Shown: in pieces, positions 18,835 through 29,048 of the stretch
Position numbering within the stretch: the first letter of the stretch is position 1
How the letters are laid out: every line of letters starts with the position of its first letter
DNA from: Paraferrimonas sp. SM1919
GTDB lineage: Bacteria > Pseudomonadota > Gammaproteobacteria > Enterobacterales > Shewanellaceae
Assembly: GCF_010993985.1 (NCBI RefSeq)
Contig: NZ_WINH01000017.1
Span: forward strand, 1 to 64,000
DNA length: 64,000 bases
Direction of reading: 5' to 3'
The notes under the pieces: model-generated
Told to the model about the DNA's origin: nothing
Database searches by the model: none
What the model saw: only the letters and a program-made list of their open reading frames with translations
Position numbers and translations under genes: made by a program

Positions 18835-19719
18835 TCAGTTTAGAGCTCTTCTATATACATACTTTTTAGGGTCAATTTGTGCACCATTTTTTAACACTTC
18901 ATAGTGTACATGGGGACCAGTAGAACGACCAGTACTTCCCATCAATGCGACCTCTTGCCCTTTGGAAACCACATCACCGACATTCACTAAAATTTCTCGT
19001 GAATGCCCATAACGGGTCTTTAAACCGTTACCATGGTCAATTTCTACTAATTTTCCATAGCCAAACATAGTGTTTGCCCAAGTTACTACACCCGCACCAG
19101 TTGCAACTACAGGTGAACCGTCTTTACCTGCAAAGTCTACTCCTTTATGCATAGTGCGTCGACCATTAAAAGGGTCGTTACGCATTCCGTAAGGTGAAGA
19201 CATCCAACCTTTAACAATTGGTCTGCCAGATAAATATTGCTGAGAATAGATATGGTGATTACGGTCGACCGTTTCAAGTAACCCGAAATAATGTTCGGTT
19301 TGATTTATTTTGTTCTCAAGATCATTAATTTGCTGTAGAAGAGTACTAATTTCAACTTCAGCACCTGAAGTCGAACGGCCACCCAAGCCAATTTCCTCAT
19401 CAAAGTTGAATTGTTCACTAATATTCGCCTGCTCTGCTAAAGCTTTACCAACCGCCTCAGCACGTGCTAATTTGGCTTGCAAAACCCCCACTTTAGCGGC
19501 AAGCATAGATAACTGCTGCTGGGTTTGCTGCTTTAATTGAGCAATTTGCTCAAGTTGAGCAGAATTATTTGATGCCTCAGCAACATGCTGCGCTTGTTTA
19601 GGAATAAATAAAGTAGCTACCGCGATAACCGACGCAAAAACGGTTAGGCTCAAGATAGGCCTAACAATTGAGAACTGTTTAATTCCTTTTCTAGTTCTAA
19701 ATAAAACTGTTACACTCAT
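18835..19719 (-). CDS. Membrane-anchored M23 family peptidase (LytM-like)
   Basis: This is a predicted periplasmic peptidoglycan endopeptidase or amidase activator. Its 294 residues have one N-terminal membrane anchor (about 19-40), a coiled coil (about 45-100, rich in Gln, Leu and Ala) and a C-terminal LytM domain (about 180-285). The metal site appears intact: HKGVDFA (H and D ligands) and HVHYE. An intact site points to an active hydrolase, unlike EnvC or NlpD. It lies 43 bp upstream of secA on the same strand and is divergent from dciA across only 26 bp. A role in cell separation is likely but inferred from family and place. Confidence 0.88.
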   Translation of the reverse strand: MSVTVLFRTRKGIKQFSIVRPILSLTVFASVIAVATLFIPKQAQHVAEASNNSAQLEQIAQLKQQTQQQLSMLAAKVGVLQAKLARAEAVGKALAEQANISEQFNFDEEIGLGGRSTSGAEVEISTLLQQINDLENKINQTEHYFGLLETVDRNHHIYSQQYLSGRPIVKGWMSSPYGMRNDPFNGRRTMHKGVDFAGKDGSPVVATGAGVVTWANTMFGYGKLVEIDHGNGLKTRYGHSREILVNVGDVVSKGQEVALMGSTGRSTGPHVHYEVLKNGAQIDPKKYVYRRALN

Positions 19720-19745
19720 TTACTTACTTAACCTTATTATTTTGC

Positions 19746-20186
19746 ATGATGAAACAGTTCCCCAAATCCCTACAAAATCTTAGTAATTCAGGTTCATTAA
19801 CTGAGATACTCCATCATGCAGAAAAGCTAAATCAACTGGACCAATGGCTAAAGCAGAATATCACTAAGGAATTAGCTACTCATATAAAGGTGGTTAATTT
19901 TCGTCAAGGCATCCTTTATATTGCCATAGACAGTGCTGTTTGGGCTGCTCGCTTTAACTTCCAAAAATCTCAAATAATTCAGGACTTAAGAACAAAGCAT
20001 ATGCCTATGCTCTCGGCAATTGAATTAAAAGTCAATCCCCAAATGCTTAAAACACAGGTTAACAAACCTACCAACAACAATCAGCTATCACCCAAGGCTG
20101 CCGCTCATATTGAAGAACTTGCAAATCAAATAGGCGGCCCCCTAGCTGAAAAACTAAAACGGCTGGCTTCAAAAGCCAGCCGATAG
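19746..20186 (+). CDS. dciA: DciA-type replicative helicase loader (DUF721)
   Basis: The DUF721 family contains DciA, the ancestral loader or recruiter of the DnaB helicase found in bacteria lacking DnaC. The 146-residue protein has the DUF721 core at about 30-100 (WLKQNITKELATHIKVVNFRQGILYIAIDSAVWAARF, split here for description), then a basic disordered tail. The E. coli loader DnaC is absent from the window. It is convergent with lpxC and divergent from the M23 gene. A terminator hairpin is embedded in its last codons. Start could be Met1 or Met2. Confidence 0.85.
   Translation: MMKQFPKSLQNLSNSGSLTEILHHAEKLNQLDQWLKQNITKELATHIKVVNFRQGILYIAIDSAVWAARFNFQKSQIIQDLRTKHMPMLSAIELKVNPQMLKTQVNKPTNNNQLSPKAAAHIEELANQIGGPLAEKLKRLASKASR
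20160..20182 (-). terminator. Terminator of the dcw operon (after lpxC), inside dciA 3' end
   Basis: A 10-bp stem CGGCTGGCTT / AAGCCAGCCG with a 3-nt loop is followed on the minus strand by TTTTAGTTTTT. It lies 19 bp past the lpxC stop and encodes the final residues of dciA on the other strand. It may also act on dciA, although the plus side has a poorer T run. Confidence 0.78.
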
Positions 20187-20201
20187 GTTATATTTTATCA
20201 A

Positions 20202-21119
20202 TTAGGCTGTAGTCGTCGCACCAGCCCAGAACTTCACTGGTACTTGTTCGGGCTCTTCGAAGCTCACCAGTTCCCAAGCTTCTTGTTGAGATAACAAAGC
20301 TCTAACTAACTGATTATTCAATGCATGTCCGGTTTTATAGGCCTTAAATTCACCTAATATTGCGTAACCTGCCAGATATAAATCACCAAAGGCATCTAGA
20401 ATTTTATGTTTTATAAATTCATTGTCGTCACGAAGGCCATTCGGATTGAGTACTTTAAACTCGTCAAGCACGACTGCATTTTCCATACTTCCACCTAGCG
20501 CTAGATTATTTGCTCGTAGGTATTCAATATCTCGCATAAAACCAAACGTACGTGCTTTAGAAATTTCCTTGATAAAAGTATCACTAGAGAAATCCATTTG
20601 CATACGCTGTAAAGATTTTGAAATCACTGGGTGCTCAAAATCAATCGCAAAATCTAGTTTAAACCCTTGATAAGGATGAAACTCTGCCCACTTATCACCA
20701 TCCTCAACACGGATAGGCTTAGTAATTTTTAAGTATTTTTTGGGTGCAGATTGTGATTCAATGCCAACAGATTGAAGTAAATAAACAAAAGGGCTAGCAC
20801 TGCCGTCCATAATTGGGATTTCTGGAGCATCAACTTCAATAATAGCGTTATCAATACCTAAACCGGCTAAAGCAGAAAAAAGGTGTTCAATAGTTGAAAC
20901 TTTGACGCCTAGCTCATTAACGAGTGCAGTACATAGAGTTGTTTCTTTTACTAAATCAGCATCGGCAGCAATAGTTACATTAGGGCTTAAATCGGTACGC
21001 ACAAGAGTAATGCCACTATTAATAGCAGCAGGCTTAATCGTTAAATTAACCTTTTCTCCCGAGTGTAAACCAACTCCGGTAACCGTAACAATTTGCTTTA
21101 CTGTTCTTTGAAAAATCAT
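20202..21119 (-). CDS. lpxC: UDP-3-O-acyl-N-acetylglucosamine deacetylase
   Basis: This zinc enzyme commits UDP-3-O-acyl-GlcNAc to lipid A synthesis. Its 305 residues match the family throughout: [21 protein letters not shown] at the start, the zinc histidine in STIEHL (H79), and [10 protein letters not shown] (second His and Asp ligands, near 237-245). It is the last gene of the division and wall cluster, separated from ftsZ by a hairpin, so it probably has its own promoter as well. Levels in relatives are controlled by FtsH proteolysis. Confidence 0.98.
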   Translation of the reverse strand: MIFQRTVKQIVTVTGVGLHSGEKVNLTIKPAAINSGITLVRTDLSPNVTIAADADLVKETTLCTALVNELGVKVSTIEHLFSALAGLGIDNAIIEVDAPEIPIMDGSASPFVYLLQSVGIESQSAPKKYLKITKPIRVEDGDKWAEFHPYQGFKLDFAIDFEHPVISKSLQRMQMDFSSDTFIKEISKARTFGFMRDIEYLRANNLALGGSMENAVVLDEFKVLNPNGLRDDNEFIKHKILDAFGDLYLAGYAILGEFKAYKTGHALNNQLVRALLSQQEAWELVSFEEPEQVPVKFWAGATTTA

Positions 21120-21190
21120 TCAGAAACCACTTATGTTAATACTTAATTACGCAAAACGGCGGCAATATTACCATAAAACCGCCAAAACAC

Positions 21191-21212
21191 AAAAAACCGA
21201 GCCGGTATCGGT
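21191..21212 (-). terminator. ftsZ terminator
   Basis: The minus strand reads ACCGA, a 7-nt loop, TCGGT and then six T, 13 bp after the ftsZ stop. The stem is only 5 bp, so part of transcription probably reads through into lpxC. Confidence 0.65.
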
Positions 21213-21224
21213 CATTTTATTCCT

Positions 21225-22409
21225 CTAGTCAGCCTGTTTTCTGAAAAAAGCTGGAATATCTAGGTAATCTGGCTCGCTTGCTGTCACCGGTTGAGCGTTG
21301 CTTTTAACCCCTTCTGAGGCTGCCCTTAAATCATCTTGAGATTCGGCTCTTAATTCTGCACTAGACTCAACCATTGGAATGATTGGTTCTGGTTTAAGCA
21401 CTGCGTCCTTTTTAACCTCAGCTTTAGTCACCAGGGTAATATCAGGTTTCGCTTCCTGGCCAATACCAGTTGCCACGACCGTTACTCTGAGTTCGTCGCT
21501 CATTTCCATATCAATTACCGCACCAACCACAAAAGTAGCTTGCTCTGATGCATAAGCTCTGACGGCACTACCTACAGTTTCAAATTCTTCGATACTGATA
21601 TCCATACCAGCTGTGATGTTAACTAACACACCCTTAGCGCCAGCTAGATCAATGTCCTCAAGTAATGGACTTGCCACCGCCGCTTCTGCTGCTTCTTCCG
21701 CGCGATTTTCCCCGCTTGCCACACCTGCCCCCATCATGGCATTGCCCATTTCTGACATGACGGTTTTAACATCTGCAAAATCAACGTTAATTAAACCTGG
21801 GCGCGTGATCAGCTCAGCAATGCCCTGAACAGCACCTAAAAGCACATTATTAGCAGCGGCAAAGGCATCTAAAAGGCTAGTACCACGACCCAATACTTTT
21901 AGTAATTTTTCATTAGGGATAGTAATTAAAGAATCCACGCTCTTGGCTAATTGCTCGATACCCGCATTAGCATGGTCCATGCGCTTTTTACCTTCAAAGG
22001 GAAAAGGCTTGGTCACTACTGCAACGGTTAAAATCCCCTGCTCTTTGGCAATCTCTGCCACAACAGGAGCTGCCCCAGTACCAGTGCCACCGCCCATCCC
22101 AGCGGCAATAAATACCATATCAGCACCAGCAAGCGCAGCTCGCAAAGCTTCGCGGTCTTCTTCTGCTGCTTGGCGGCCAATTTCTGGCTTAGCTCCAGCT
22201 CCTAAACCTTTAGTAATGTCTTTACCAATCTGAATGGATGACTCCGCATTTGACTTTCTTAAAGCTTGCGCATCCGTATTGGCAACAATAAATTCTACCC
22301 CTTCGATCGTTTGAGCAACCATGTGCTCAACAGCATTACCACCGCCGCCACCAACACCAATAACCTTAATTACGGCATCTTCTGTTGCTTGCTCCATTAT
22401 ATCGAACAT
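21225..22409 (-). CDS. ftsZ: Cell division GTPase FtsZ
   Basis: FtsZ is the tubulin-like GTPase that builds the division ring. It is 394 residues long. The GTP-binding loops GVGGGGGNA (about 18-26) and tubulin signature GGGTGTGAAP (about 106-115) are intact, as is the NVDFADVKTVM region. An Ala/Glu-rich linker leads to the C-terminal conserved peptide (DYLDIPAFFRKQAD) that binds FtsA and ZipA. It lies 21 bp after ftsA and closes the division part of the cluster. Confidence 0.99.
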   Translation of the reverse strand: MFDIMEQATEDAVIKVIGVGGGGGNAVEHMVAQTIEGVEFIVANTDAQALRKSNAESSIQIGKDITKGLGAGAKPEIGRQAAEEDREALRAALAGADMVFIAAGMGGGTGTGAAPVVAEIAKEQGILTVAVVTKPFPFEGKKRMDHANAGIEQLAKSVDSLITIPNEKLLKVLGRGTSLLDAFAAANNVLLGAVQGIAELITRPGLINVDFADVKTVMSEMGNAMMGAGVASGENRAEEAAEAAVASPLLEDIDLAGAKGVLVNITAGMDISIEEFETVGSAVRAYASEQATFVVGAVIDMEMSDELRVTVVATGIGQEAKPDITLVTKAEVKKDAVLKPEPIIPMVESSAELRAESQDDLRAASEGVKSNAQPVTASEPDYLDIPAFFRKQAD

Positions 22410-22430
22410 GGCAATTTCTCCATTTTATAT

Positions 22431-23675
22431 TTAGAGGTTCTTTTTCACCCAGCTTTGAAGCTGGCTGAATATATTCTTAAAGGACTTTGATTTAGTTTTT
22501 TCAGAGTTATGATCCAATAATTGCTTTGCGGCCATATGTAACAAGCCTTGAGCCGTTGCGTATTGTGGCCCTTCAATTAAATTATTGTAACCCTTAAGGG
22601 TGTTCGGATTAGCCACTCTTACAGGCATACCAAAACACGATTCAGCGACTTCAATGACACCGTCGATTTTAACTGTACCACCAGTTAATACAATGCCGGC
22701 AGCAATTTGCTCATCAAAGCCACTCGCTTTTAATTCTTCTAGAACCAATTCAAAAAACTCTGTATATCTTGGCTCAACCACTTCAGCTAACGTTTGCACC
22801 GACATACTGCGTGCATCTCGCCCCCCAACTGATGGGACTTCTATCCCCTGAGTTTTATTCGCCAGAGAAGCTTTGGCGCAGGCATATTTAACTTTAATTT
22901 CCTCTGCGTTAGCCAAGGGCGTTCGGAATATTTTAGCGATATCTGTAGTCGCCTGATTACCTGCAATCGGTACTACCGCAATATGTCTAATGACCCCATT
23001 GGTATAAACCACAATATCAGTCGTACCACCACCAATATCAATAAGGCATACCCCCAAGGCTTTCTCATCCTCGGTTAAGACTGCTTCTGCTGAGGCCAAT
23101 CCAGAGAATACAATATCGCTGTCATCTACACTTAAACCCGCTCTTTGTGCACATTTAGTAATATTTTTAGCCATATCACTCGCACAAGTGATCATGTGAA
23201 CTTTTGCCTCTAAACGCATGCCCGACATGCCAATTGGATTGCGAATACCGTCTTGTAGGTTATCTATAATGAATTCTTGAGGCAATACATGTAACACTTT
23301 TCGTTCATTAGGCATTTTTACAGAGCGCGCCATATAAATAACGTTATCTACGTTATCCTGAGTGACTTCCTCTTCATCAATGGTGTCCATACCTTGTTCA
23401 TTCTGACAACTGATATGCTTTCCTGAGATACTGAGCATAACTGAATTAACTTCACATTCAGCCATGGCTTCGGCCTGATGCAGTGCACGGGTAATACTTT
23501 GCACCACTGAGTCGAGATCATTGACTCCGCCTTTATCCATACCTCTGGACACTTGTTCACCAACACCAATAACACTGATTTGACCATCTTCAAGCAGCTC
23601 GCCAATTAATGCGACTGTTTTTGAAGTACCAATGTCAAGCCCTGCAATAAGTGTTGTTTCTAGGTGTTTAGTCAT
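22431..23675 (-). CDS. ftsA: Cell division protein FtsA
   Basis: FtsA is the actin-like protein that tethers FtsZ to the membrane. I choose the start at 23675 (MTKHLETTLIAGLDIGTSKTV, 414 residues), which has the family length and sits 13 bp after ftsQ; the open frame extends 15 codons upstream into ftsQ but without family resemblance. Nucleotide-binding motifs GLDIGTSKT and IDIGGGTTD are clear. The C-terminal amphipathic helix (IFSQLQSWVKKNL) is the membrane-targeting sequence. Confidence 0.97.
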   Translation of the reverse strand: MTKHLETTLIAGLDIGTSKTVALIGELLEDGQISVIGVGEQVSRGMDKGGVNDLDSVVQSITRALHQAEAMAECEVNSVMLSISGKHISCQNEQGMDTIDEEEVTQDNVDNVIYMARSVKMPNERKVLHVLPQEFIIDNLQDGIRNPIGMSGMRLEAKVHMITCASDMAKNITKCAQRAGLSVDDSDIVFSGLASAEAVLTEDEKALGVCLIDIGGGTTDIVVYTNGVIRHIAVVPIAGNQATTDIAKIFRTPLANAEEIKVKYACAKASLANKTQGIEVPSVGGRDARSMSVQTLAEVVEPRYTEFFELVLEELKASGFDEQIAAGIVLTGGTVKIDGVIEVAESCFGMPVRVANPNTLKGYNNLIEGPQYATAQGLLHMAAKQLLDHNSEKTKSKSFKNIFSQLQSWVKKNL

Positions 23676-23688
23676 GTATTCGCCATTA

Positions 23689-24411
23689 TTATAATTTTCC
23701 GACAGCAAAGCCTGTGTCATATCTTAAATCAACATAGTCAAATTGCTGCTGTTGCTGCTTTAACTGAGAATAACTAGCAACAAACCTTGCGATCCTACCA
23801 ATTTTATCTCGTTTTCCCAACTTTAAAATCAAGCCATTAGCTAAATTCACCTGACAAGCATCGCGACTATTCAAATGTAATTGATCTAATATTAATCCCG
23901 CTTTATTCAGTTCTACTTCTATTTGTTCTAGTAGCGGCCAAACTTGTTCCAATTGCTGATCTTTAGCAAATATTTTCGGTAAATGCTGCAGTTCAAAACG
24001 ATAACCTGCTGTAAATATCTGCCCTTGTTTATTTAACCAACCTTCATCATTCCATCTCGCGATGGGTTGCTGCTCTTTAATCTGAATAATAATGGCATCT
24101 GGCCATTGCCTTCTAACTGAGGCTTTGTATACCCAAGGTAAACTTTCCACTTTATCCATAATGGCGCGCATATCAGAGATAAACAAACCTGCAGCGGCTA
24201 TCTCTGATATCGCCAAACGTATCTGCTGGTCTGAAGTTTTACTTCTTTCACCTTGCAAATATATATTATTAATTGGCGATTTATCCGCATCTTGCAGTTG
24301 ATTATAAAATCGAACAGCCAATAAACTCATGATCAACAAAACCAACAGCAAAAACATCAGGCCTATATAGGTCTGTAACTGTACTACCGGCTTTGCTGAC
24401 TGCGTTGGCAT
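23689..24411 (-). CDS. ftsQ: Cell division protein FtsQ
   Basis: FtsQ is the bitopic membrane protein that links early and late divisome parts through FtsB/FtsL. Its 240 residues have a short cytoplasmic tail, one membrane segment (about 13-34), a POTRA domain (about 45-115) and the FtsQ beta domain. Its ATG shares the last base of the ddl stop (TAATG), so translation is coupled. Confidence 0.94.
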   Translation of the reverse strand: MPTQSAKPVVQLQTYIGLMFLLLVLLIMSLLAVRFYNQLQDADKSPINNIYLQGERSKTSDQQIRLAISEIAAAGLFISDMRAIMDKVESLPWVYKASVRRQWPDAIIIQIKEQQPIARWNDEGWLNKQGQIFTAGYRFELQHLPKIFAKDQQLEQVWPLLEQIEVELNKAGLILDQLHLNSRDACQVNLANGLILKLGKRDKIGRIARFVASYSQLKQQQQQFDYVDLRYDTGFAVGKL

Positions 24412-25331
24412 TAATGAGCTGCCTCAGTTAATCTGAGCACTAATTGTTCAAAACTCATCCCTGCTTGTTTGGCGGCTAAAGGTACTAAGCTTTTTTCGGT
24501 CATCCCTGGTGCCGTATTAATTTCCAATAGGTAAAAATTACCTTGTCTATCTTGCATAAAGTCAACTCTGCCCCAACCAGATACGGCGACAGCATCATAA
24601 GCTTGTAACGCAATTTGACCCAGTATTTGCTCTTGAGTTTGACTTATCCCACTCGGACAAAAATATTCGGTAGTATTGGTTAGATACTTGGCCTCATAAT
24701 CATAAAACTCATTCGGTGTTTGCATTCTAATTGAAGGCAGCACTTGACCATCAACAATCGCGACCGTAAATTCTTCGCCATCAATATATTGCTCAACCAG
24801 TAATTCCGTATCATATTGACTTGCAAGTGTAACTGCATCCAGCAACTGTTGTGCTGAGGTTGCGATTGACATACCGACACTTGAGCCTTCTTTAGCCGGT
24901 TTTACAAATACTTTGCCACCTAGTTCATCGATGATAGCTTGAGCCTGCTGCAGCGTAATCTTGGCATCATTTATCACTTGGTAACTCGCGGTAGGTAATC
25001 CTATATTTTGCCAAATTTGTTTACATCGAACTTTATCCATGGCTAAGGCAGAACCTAATACTCTCGAACCAGTGTAGGCTAGGCCAAGTTGCTCTAAGGC
25101 ACCTTGCATGGTGCCATCCTCACCACCTCGGCCGTGCAAAGCGATAAACACCTGGGTTGGCTTTGCTGCTATTAGGTCTGTTAGCGATCTTTGTGCAGGA
25201 TCAAAACCAAAAGCGGGTATCGCTAATTTTTCAAAAGCTCTTAATACTGCGGCACCAGATTTTAATGACACCTCCCTTTCTGCTGAGGAGCCTCCCATTA
25301 ATACTGCAACATTGGTTACTTTATTGCTCAT
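24411..25331 (-). CDS. ddl: D-alanine-D-alanine ligase
   Basis: This ATP-grasp enzyme makes D-Ala-D-Ala for the wall precursor. It has 306 residues. The N-terminal [14 protein letters not shown], the middle [12 protein letters not shown], the ATP-grasp [11 protein letters not shown] and the C-terminal [12 protein letters not shown] metal site are all present. It corresponds to the cluster-located DdlB form. It overlaps murC by 11 bp. Confidence 0.97.
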   Translation of the reverse strand: MSNKVTNVAVLMGGSSAEREVSLKSGAAVLRAFEKLAIPAFGFDPAQRSLTDLIAAKPTQVFIALHGRGGEDGTMQGALEQLGLAYTGSRVLGSALAMDKVRCKQIWQNIGLPTASYQVINDAKITLQQAQAIIDELGGKVFVKPAKEGSSVGMSIATSAQQLLDAVTLASQYDTELLVEQYIDGEEFTVAIVDGQVLPSIRMQTPNEFYDYEAKYLTNTTEYFCPSGISQTQEQILGQIALQAYDAVAVSGWGRVDFMQDRQGNFYLLEINTAPGMTEKSLVPLAAKQAGMSFEQLVLRLTEAAH

Positions 25332-26778
25332 TGATACTGCCTTTCATTACTTCTATTTTCATTGCCATTGATGCTAATTGTTTTGATATTTGGCCAACAC
25401 TTCCGGCCCCCTGGGTTAACACCAGATCGTTGGCTTTCATCACATCAGCCAATACCCCTGCTAACTGATGCTGTTCCGCTACGAAAATCGGCTCTACTGC
25501 ACCGCGTTGTCTTATCGCTCGAGCCAATGCACGACCATCGGCACCAATAATAGGGGACTCACCAGCACTGTATACTTCAAGTAATAGCAGCGTATCTACC
25601 TGGGAAAGCACTTCAACAAAGTCTTCAAATAGATCGCGCGTGCGGCTGTATCTGTGGGGCTGATAAATCATCACTAAACGCTTATCAGGCCAACCTTCTC
25701 TGACCGCTTTAATGGTAGCGGCTACTTCAGTTGGGTGATGGCCATAATCATCCACTAGCATAACTTCACCATTATCGATTGGATAATGACCTAGTTGTTG
25801 AAAACGTCGACCAATCCCTTGAAAGCCCATGAACGCAGAAGTAATGGCACTATCATCAATGTCATCCTCACGGGCCACAGCTATCGCCGCTAATGCATTT
25901 AAAATATTATGTTCACCAGGTAAATTTAAGACTAATTCCACTTCTTGGTAGCCTTTTGCTTGTACCTTAAAACGTGTTTGACCTTGGCTTTGGGAACAGT
26001 CAACCGCCCTAACATCTGCATCCTCACTAAAGCCATAAGTAATAAATTTACGGCCAATTTCAGGTAACAATGAACGGACAACTGGACAGTCGATACATAA
26101 AACAGCGACCCCGTAAAAAGGCAGATTATGCAAAAATTCAATGAAGGTTTTCTTCAGTACTTCAAAGTCTCCACCATAAGTATCCATATGGTCAGCTTCA
26201 ATATTGGTAACGACTGCAACCATCGGCTGCAAATGTAAAAAGCTGGCATCAGATTCATCCGCTTCGGCAATTAAGGTGCGACTCGACCCTAACTGGGCAT
26301 TAGTACCTGCACTGTTTAACAAACCACCAATCACAAATGTTGGATCCCTCTGTGCTTCACCGTAAACACTCGCAATTAAACTCGTGGTGGTAGTCTTGCC
26401 ATGGGTACCCGCAACGGCAATGCCATGTCTAAAACGCATTAATTCAGCGAGCATTTCTGCCCTTCTGATCACAGGTATACGCATGTCAGTGGCTGCTTGT
26501 ATTTCTGGATTGTTAGGATCGATGGCAGTCGATACCACCACTACGTCGACACCTTGAACAGCTTCTTTGCTATGGCCTAAAAAGATATTGGCGCCTAAAG
26601 ATTTAAGCCTTGCTGTTACGCCATTTTCTGCAACATCGGAACCACTAATTTGGTAACCTTCATTGACCAATACTTCTGCAATCCCCCCCATGCCAGCACC
26701 ACCAATGCCAACAAAGTGAATTTTCTTAACACGCCCCATTTCGGGGATCATATTACGTAAGTTTGCCTTCTTAGACAT
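25321..26778 (-). CDS. murC: UDP-N-acetylmuramate-L-alanine ligase
   Basis: MurC adds L-alanine to UDP-MurNAc, the first step of the stem peptide. I choose the start at 26778 ([19 protein letters not shown], 485 residues), because AAGGA lies 7 nt before it; the frame is open nine codons further into murG. The [17 protein letters not shown] nucleotide fold near the start and the ATP-binding [10 protein letters not shown] loop (about 120) are typical of Mur ligases. It overlaps murG by 8 bp. Confidence 0.97.
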   Translation of the reverse strand: MSKKANLRNMIPEMGRVKKIHFVGIGGAGMGGIAEVLVNEGYQISGSDVAENGVTARLKSLGANIFLGHSKEAVQGVDVVVVSTAIDPNNPEIQAATDMRIPVIRRAEMLAELMRFRHGIAVAGTHGKTTTTSLIASVYGEAQRDPTFVIGGLLNSAGTNAQLGSSRTLIAEADESDASFLHLQPMVAVVTNIEADHMDTYGGDFEVLKKTFIEFLHNLPFYGVAVLCIDCPVVRSLLPEIGRKFITYGFSEDADVRAVDCSQSQGQTRFKVQAKGYQEVELVLNLPGEHNILNALAAIAVAREDDIDDSAITSAFMGFQGIGRRFQQLGHYPIDNGEVMLVDDYGHHPTEVAATIKAVREGWPDKRLVMIYQPHRYSRTRDLFEDFVEVLSQVDTLLLLEVYSAGESPIIGADGRALARAIRQRGAVEPIFVAEQHQLAGVLADVMKANDLVLTQGAGSVGQISKQLASMAMKIEVMKGSINEQ

Positions 26779-27847
26779 GACTTGTTCCTTCATACTGCTG
26801 TGCAAGTTCTAGACACTTTTGTGCCACAACTGCCGTTGCATCATATCTAGCACAACTTAATGCTGCTGCAGACATGTGCTGTAATTGTTCATCTATAGCC
26901 AGTTCCAATACCATTGCTGCCAACCCCTCAGGGCTCAACTGACTTTGAGGCATCAACTTAGCCCCACCTGCGTCCACTAAATACTGCCCATTTTTAGTCT
27001 GATGATCATCAACCGCATGTGGATAAGGAACCAAAATACTCGGTAGCCCCACTGCAGCCAATTCTGATACTGTTAATGCACCACTTCGACAAATGACAAT
27101 ATCTGCCCACTGATAAGCCTCTGCCATATCATCGATAAACTCTACTACCTTGACATTGTCAGGATACTGATAAGCTTGTTCAACCTTATCTTTTTTACCT
27201 TTACCTGTCTGATGCCATATGTGCAGCTCTACATCATTGTGGATAAGTGCCACTGCTTGAGGCACCTGCTCATTAAGTACCTGAGCCCCTAAGCTACCAC
27301 CGACAACTAATAATCTAATTCCTGCATGTGTTTTTTCAGTTGTGACCGGTTGCATCTCTTGACGGACTGGATTCCCAACCACTTGTGCATTGACTAACGC
27401 TTGATTAAAAGCACATAAATTTACATTCGCAATCTTAGCCAGTAATTTATTCGTTAAACCTGCTGTCGCATTTTGTTCATGAATAATTAACGGTAACCCC
27501 ATCATCTTAGCCGCGACGCCGCCAGGACCGCTGGCAAATCCGCCCATCCCAAGAGCAACATCTGGCTGTTGCTGTGCGATCACTTTCTTAGCTTGCCTAA
27601 TAGCCTGCCAAATTTTAAAAGGCGATTTAAGGAGACGTAGCAGGCCATTACCACGAACTCCCTCTACATCTATAAAGCTAATGTCTATGCCATGCTGAGG
27701 TACAAGCTGGGCTTCCATTCTTTTAGGTGTTCCCAGCCAATGGATTTGCCAACCCTGCTGAGCTAATTCTTTTGCAACGGCTAAAGCAGGAAAAACATGC
27801 CCCCCTGTGCCGCCGGCCATAACTAATAGTTTTCTTTGTTTACTCAT
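26771..27847 (-). CDS. murG: Undecaprenyldiphospho-muramoylpentapeptide beta-GlcNAc transferase
   Basis: MurG transfers GlcNAc onto lipid I to give lipid II at the inner face of the cytoplasmic membrane. The 358-residue GT-B protein begins [28 protein letters not shown], with the family's glycine loop at about 11-16. The [13 protein letters not shown] loop and the C-terminal [16 protein letters not shown] nucleotide site are clear. It overlaps ftsW by 8 bp. Confidence 0.98.
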   Translation of the reverse strand: MSKQRKLLVMAGGTGGHVFPALAVAKELAQQGWQIHWLGTPKRMEAQLVPQHGIDISFIDVEGVRGNGLLRLLKSPFKIWQAIRQAKKVIAQQQPDVALGMGGFASGPGGVAAKMMGLPLIIHEQNATAGLTNKLLAKIANVNLCAFNQALVNAQVVGNPVRQEMQPVTTEKTHAGIRLLVVGGSLGAQVLNEQVPQAVALIHNDVELHIWHQTGKGKKDKVEQAYQYPDNVKVVEFIDDMAEAYQWADIVICRSGALTVSELAAVGLPSILVPYPHAVDDHQTKNGQYLVDAGGAKLMPQSQLSPEGLAAMVLELAIDEQLQHMSAAALSCARYDATAVVAQKCLELAQQYEGTSHV

Positions 27848-29045
27848 CTTTGATCTTTAACTGCTTTTGTTGAGACAAGCGATATTCAAAATCGATTCTA
27901 ATTAATAAAGCCCCTGCCATTGTCATCGCCACTAGACTTGAACCGCCATAACTTATAAATGGCAAGGTTAATCCTTTGGTAGGCAATAGACCTATACCCA
28001 TACCGAGATTAACTGTCGTTTGAAAGCCCACCCAAATCGCAATGCCCCAACTGACGTAACCTGCGAAAGCCTGCTCCACTAAGATACACTTCTTTCCTAT
28101 AAGGAAGGCTTTTGCCATCAAATAAAAAAGCAAAGCTAGAACGATAACAACGCCAACGAATCCAAGCTCTTCACCAATAATTGAAAAAATAAAATCGGTA
28201 TGCGCCTCTGGCAAATATTCTAGTTTCTGAATACTGTTACCAAGGCCTTGCCCAAACCAATCTCCCCTGCCATAAGCCATCAACGAATGGGTTAATTGAT
28301 ACCCGTCACCTAGTGGATCTTGCCAAGGGTCTAAAAATGACATTAATCGACGTAAACGATATTCTTCAAATATGGCAGCGTAGCTAAATAGTAACAGTCC
28401 AGCACCCGACAAACTCAAAAACACACTCATGCTTGAACCAGCTAGAAAGAGTAATCCGAGTGTGATCATAAAAAGCACTACCACAGAACCTAAATCAGGC
28501 TGGTTGAATACGAGTGCAGCAAAGAGCAGCCATGCTGCAATCGGCTTTAAGAAGCCAAATTTAACGATTCTGATCTGCTCTAGGTGTCGAGCGATAAAAC
28601 TTGATACATAAATAATCAAACAAAGCTTCGCAAATTCAGATACCTGAACTCTAGCCACACCAGCACCTAACCAACGAGTAGAGCCATTAACCTCTATCCC
28701 TAAAGGTGTGTATATTAAGATCAGCCCCAACAGGCCTAATCCATAAATTAAGATGGAACCTTTTAACCAAGTTTCAACTTCAACTCTCAGTACAATCCAA
28801 GCCGTTAAGGCAGCCACTAATAAATAAAAAGCATGCCGTTCAATAAAATAATATTGTGACTTTCCTAATGAAATGGCTTCTTGCACTGAAGCAGAGCTGA
28901 CCATCACAAAACCAAAAAGGATCAGCCCAACAATTAACACTAATAAGCTTCTATCATAAAGCTGCTCACCAATATTGGGACCAGAGCTTAAATTAAATGA
29001 TAAGCGCTTGGTTCCTTTAAAAAGTGATAATTGTTGCTCTGCCAT
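27840..29045 (-). CDS. ftsW: Septal peptidoglycan glycosyltransferase FtsW
   Basis: FtsW is the SEDS-family glycosyltransferase that polymerises septal glycan together with FtsI. It has 401 residues and about ten membrane segments. The conserved LPEAHTDFIFSIIGEELGF (about 280-298) and C-terminal GLLPTKGLTLPFISYGGSS are diagnostic of SEDS proteins. It lies between murD and murG, 3 bp after murD. Confidence 0.97.
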   Translation of the reverse strand: MAEQQLSLFKGTKRLSFNLSSGPNIGEQLYDRSLLVLIVGLILFGFVMVSSASVQEAISLGKSQYYFIERHAFYLLVAALTAWIVLRVEVETWLKGSILIYGLGLLGLILIYTPLGIEVNGSTRWLGAGVARVQVSEFAKLCLIIYVSSFIARHLEQIRIVKFGFLKPIAAWLLFAALVFNQPDLGSVVVLFMITLGLLFLAGSSMSVFLSLSGAGLLLFSYAAIFEEYRLRRLMSFLDPWQDPLGDGYQLTHSLMAYGRGDWFGQGLGNSIQKLEYLPEAHTDFIFSIIGEELGFVGVVIVLALLFYLMAKAFLIGKKCILVEQAFAGYVSWGIAIWVGFQTTVNLGMGIGLLPTKGLTLPFISYGGSSLVAMTMAGALLIRIDFEYRLSQQKQLKIKDE

Positions 29046-29048
29046 TGC

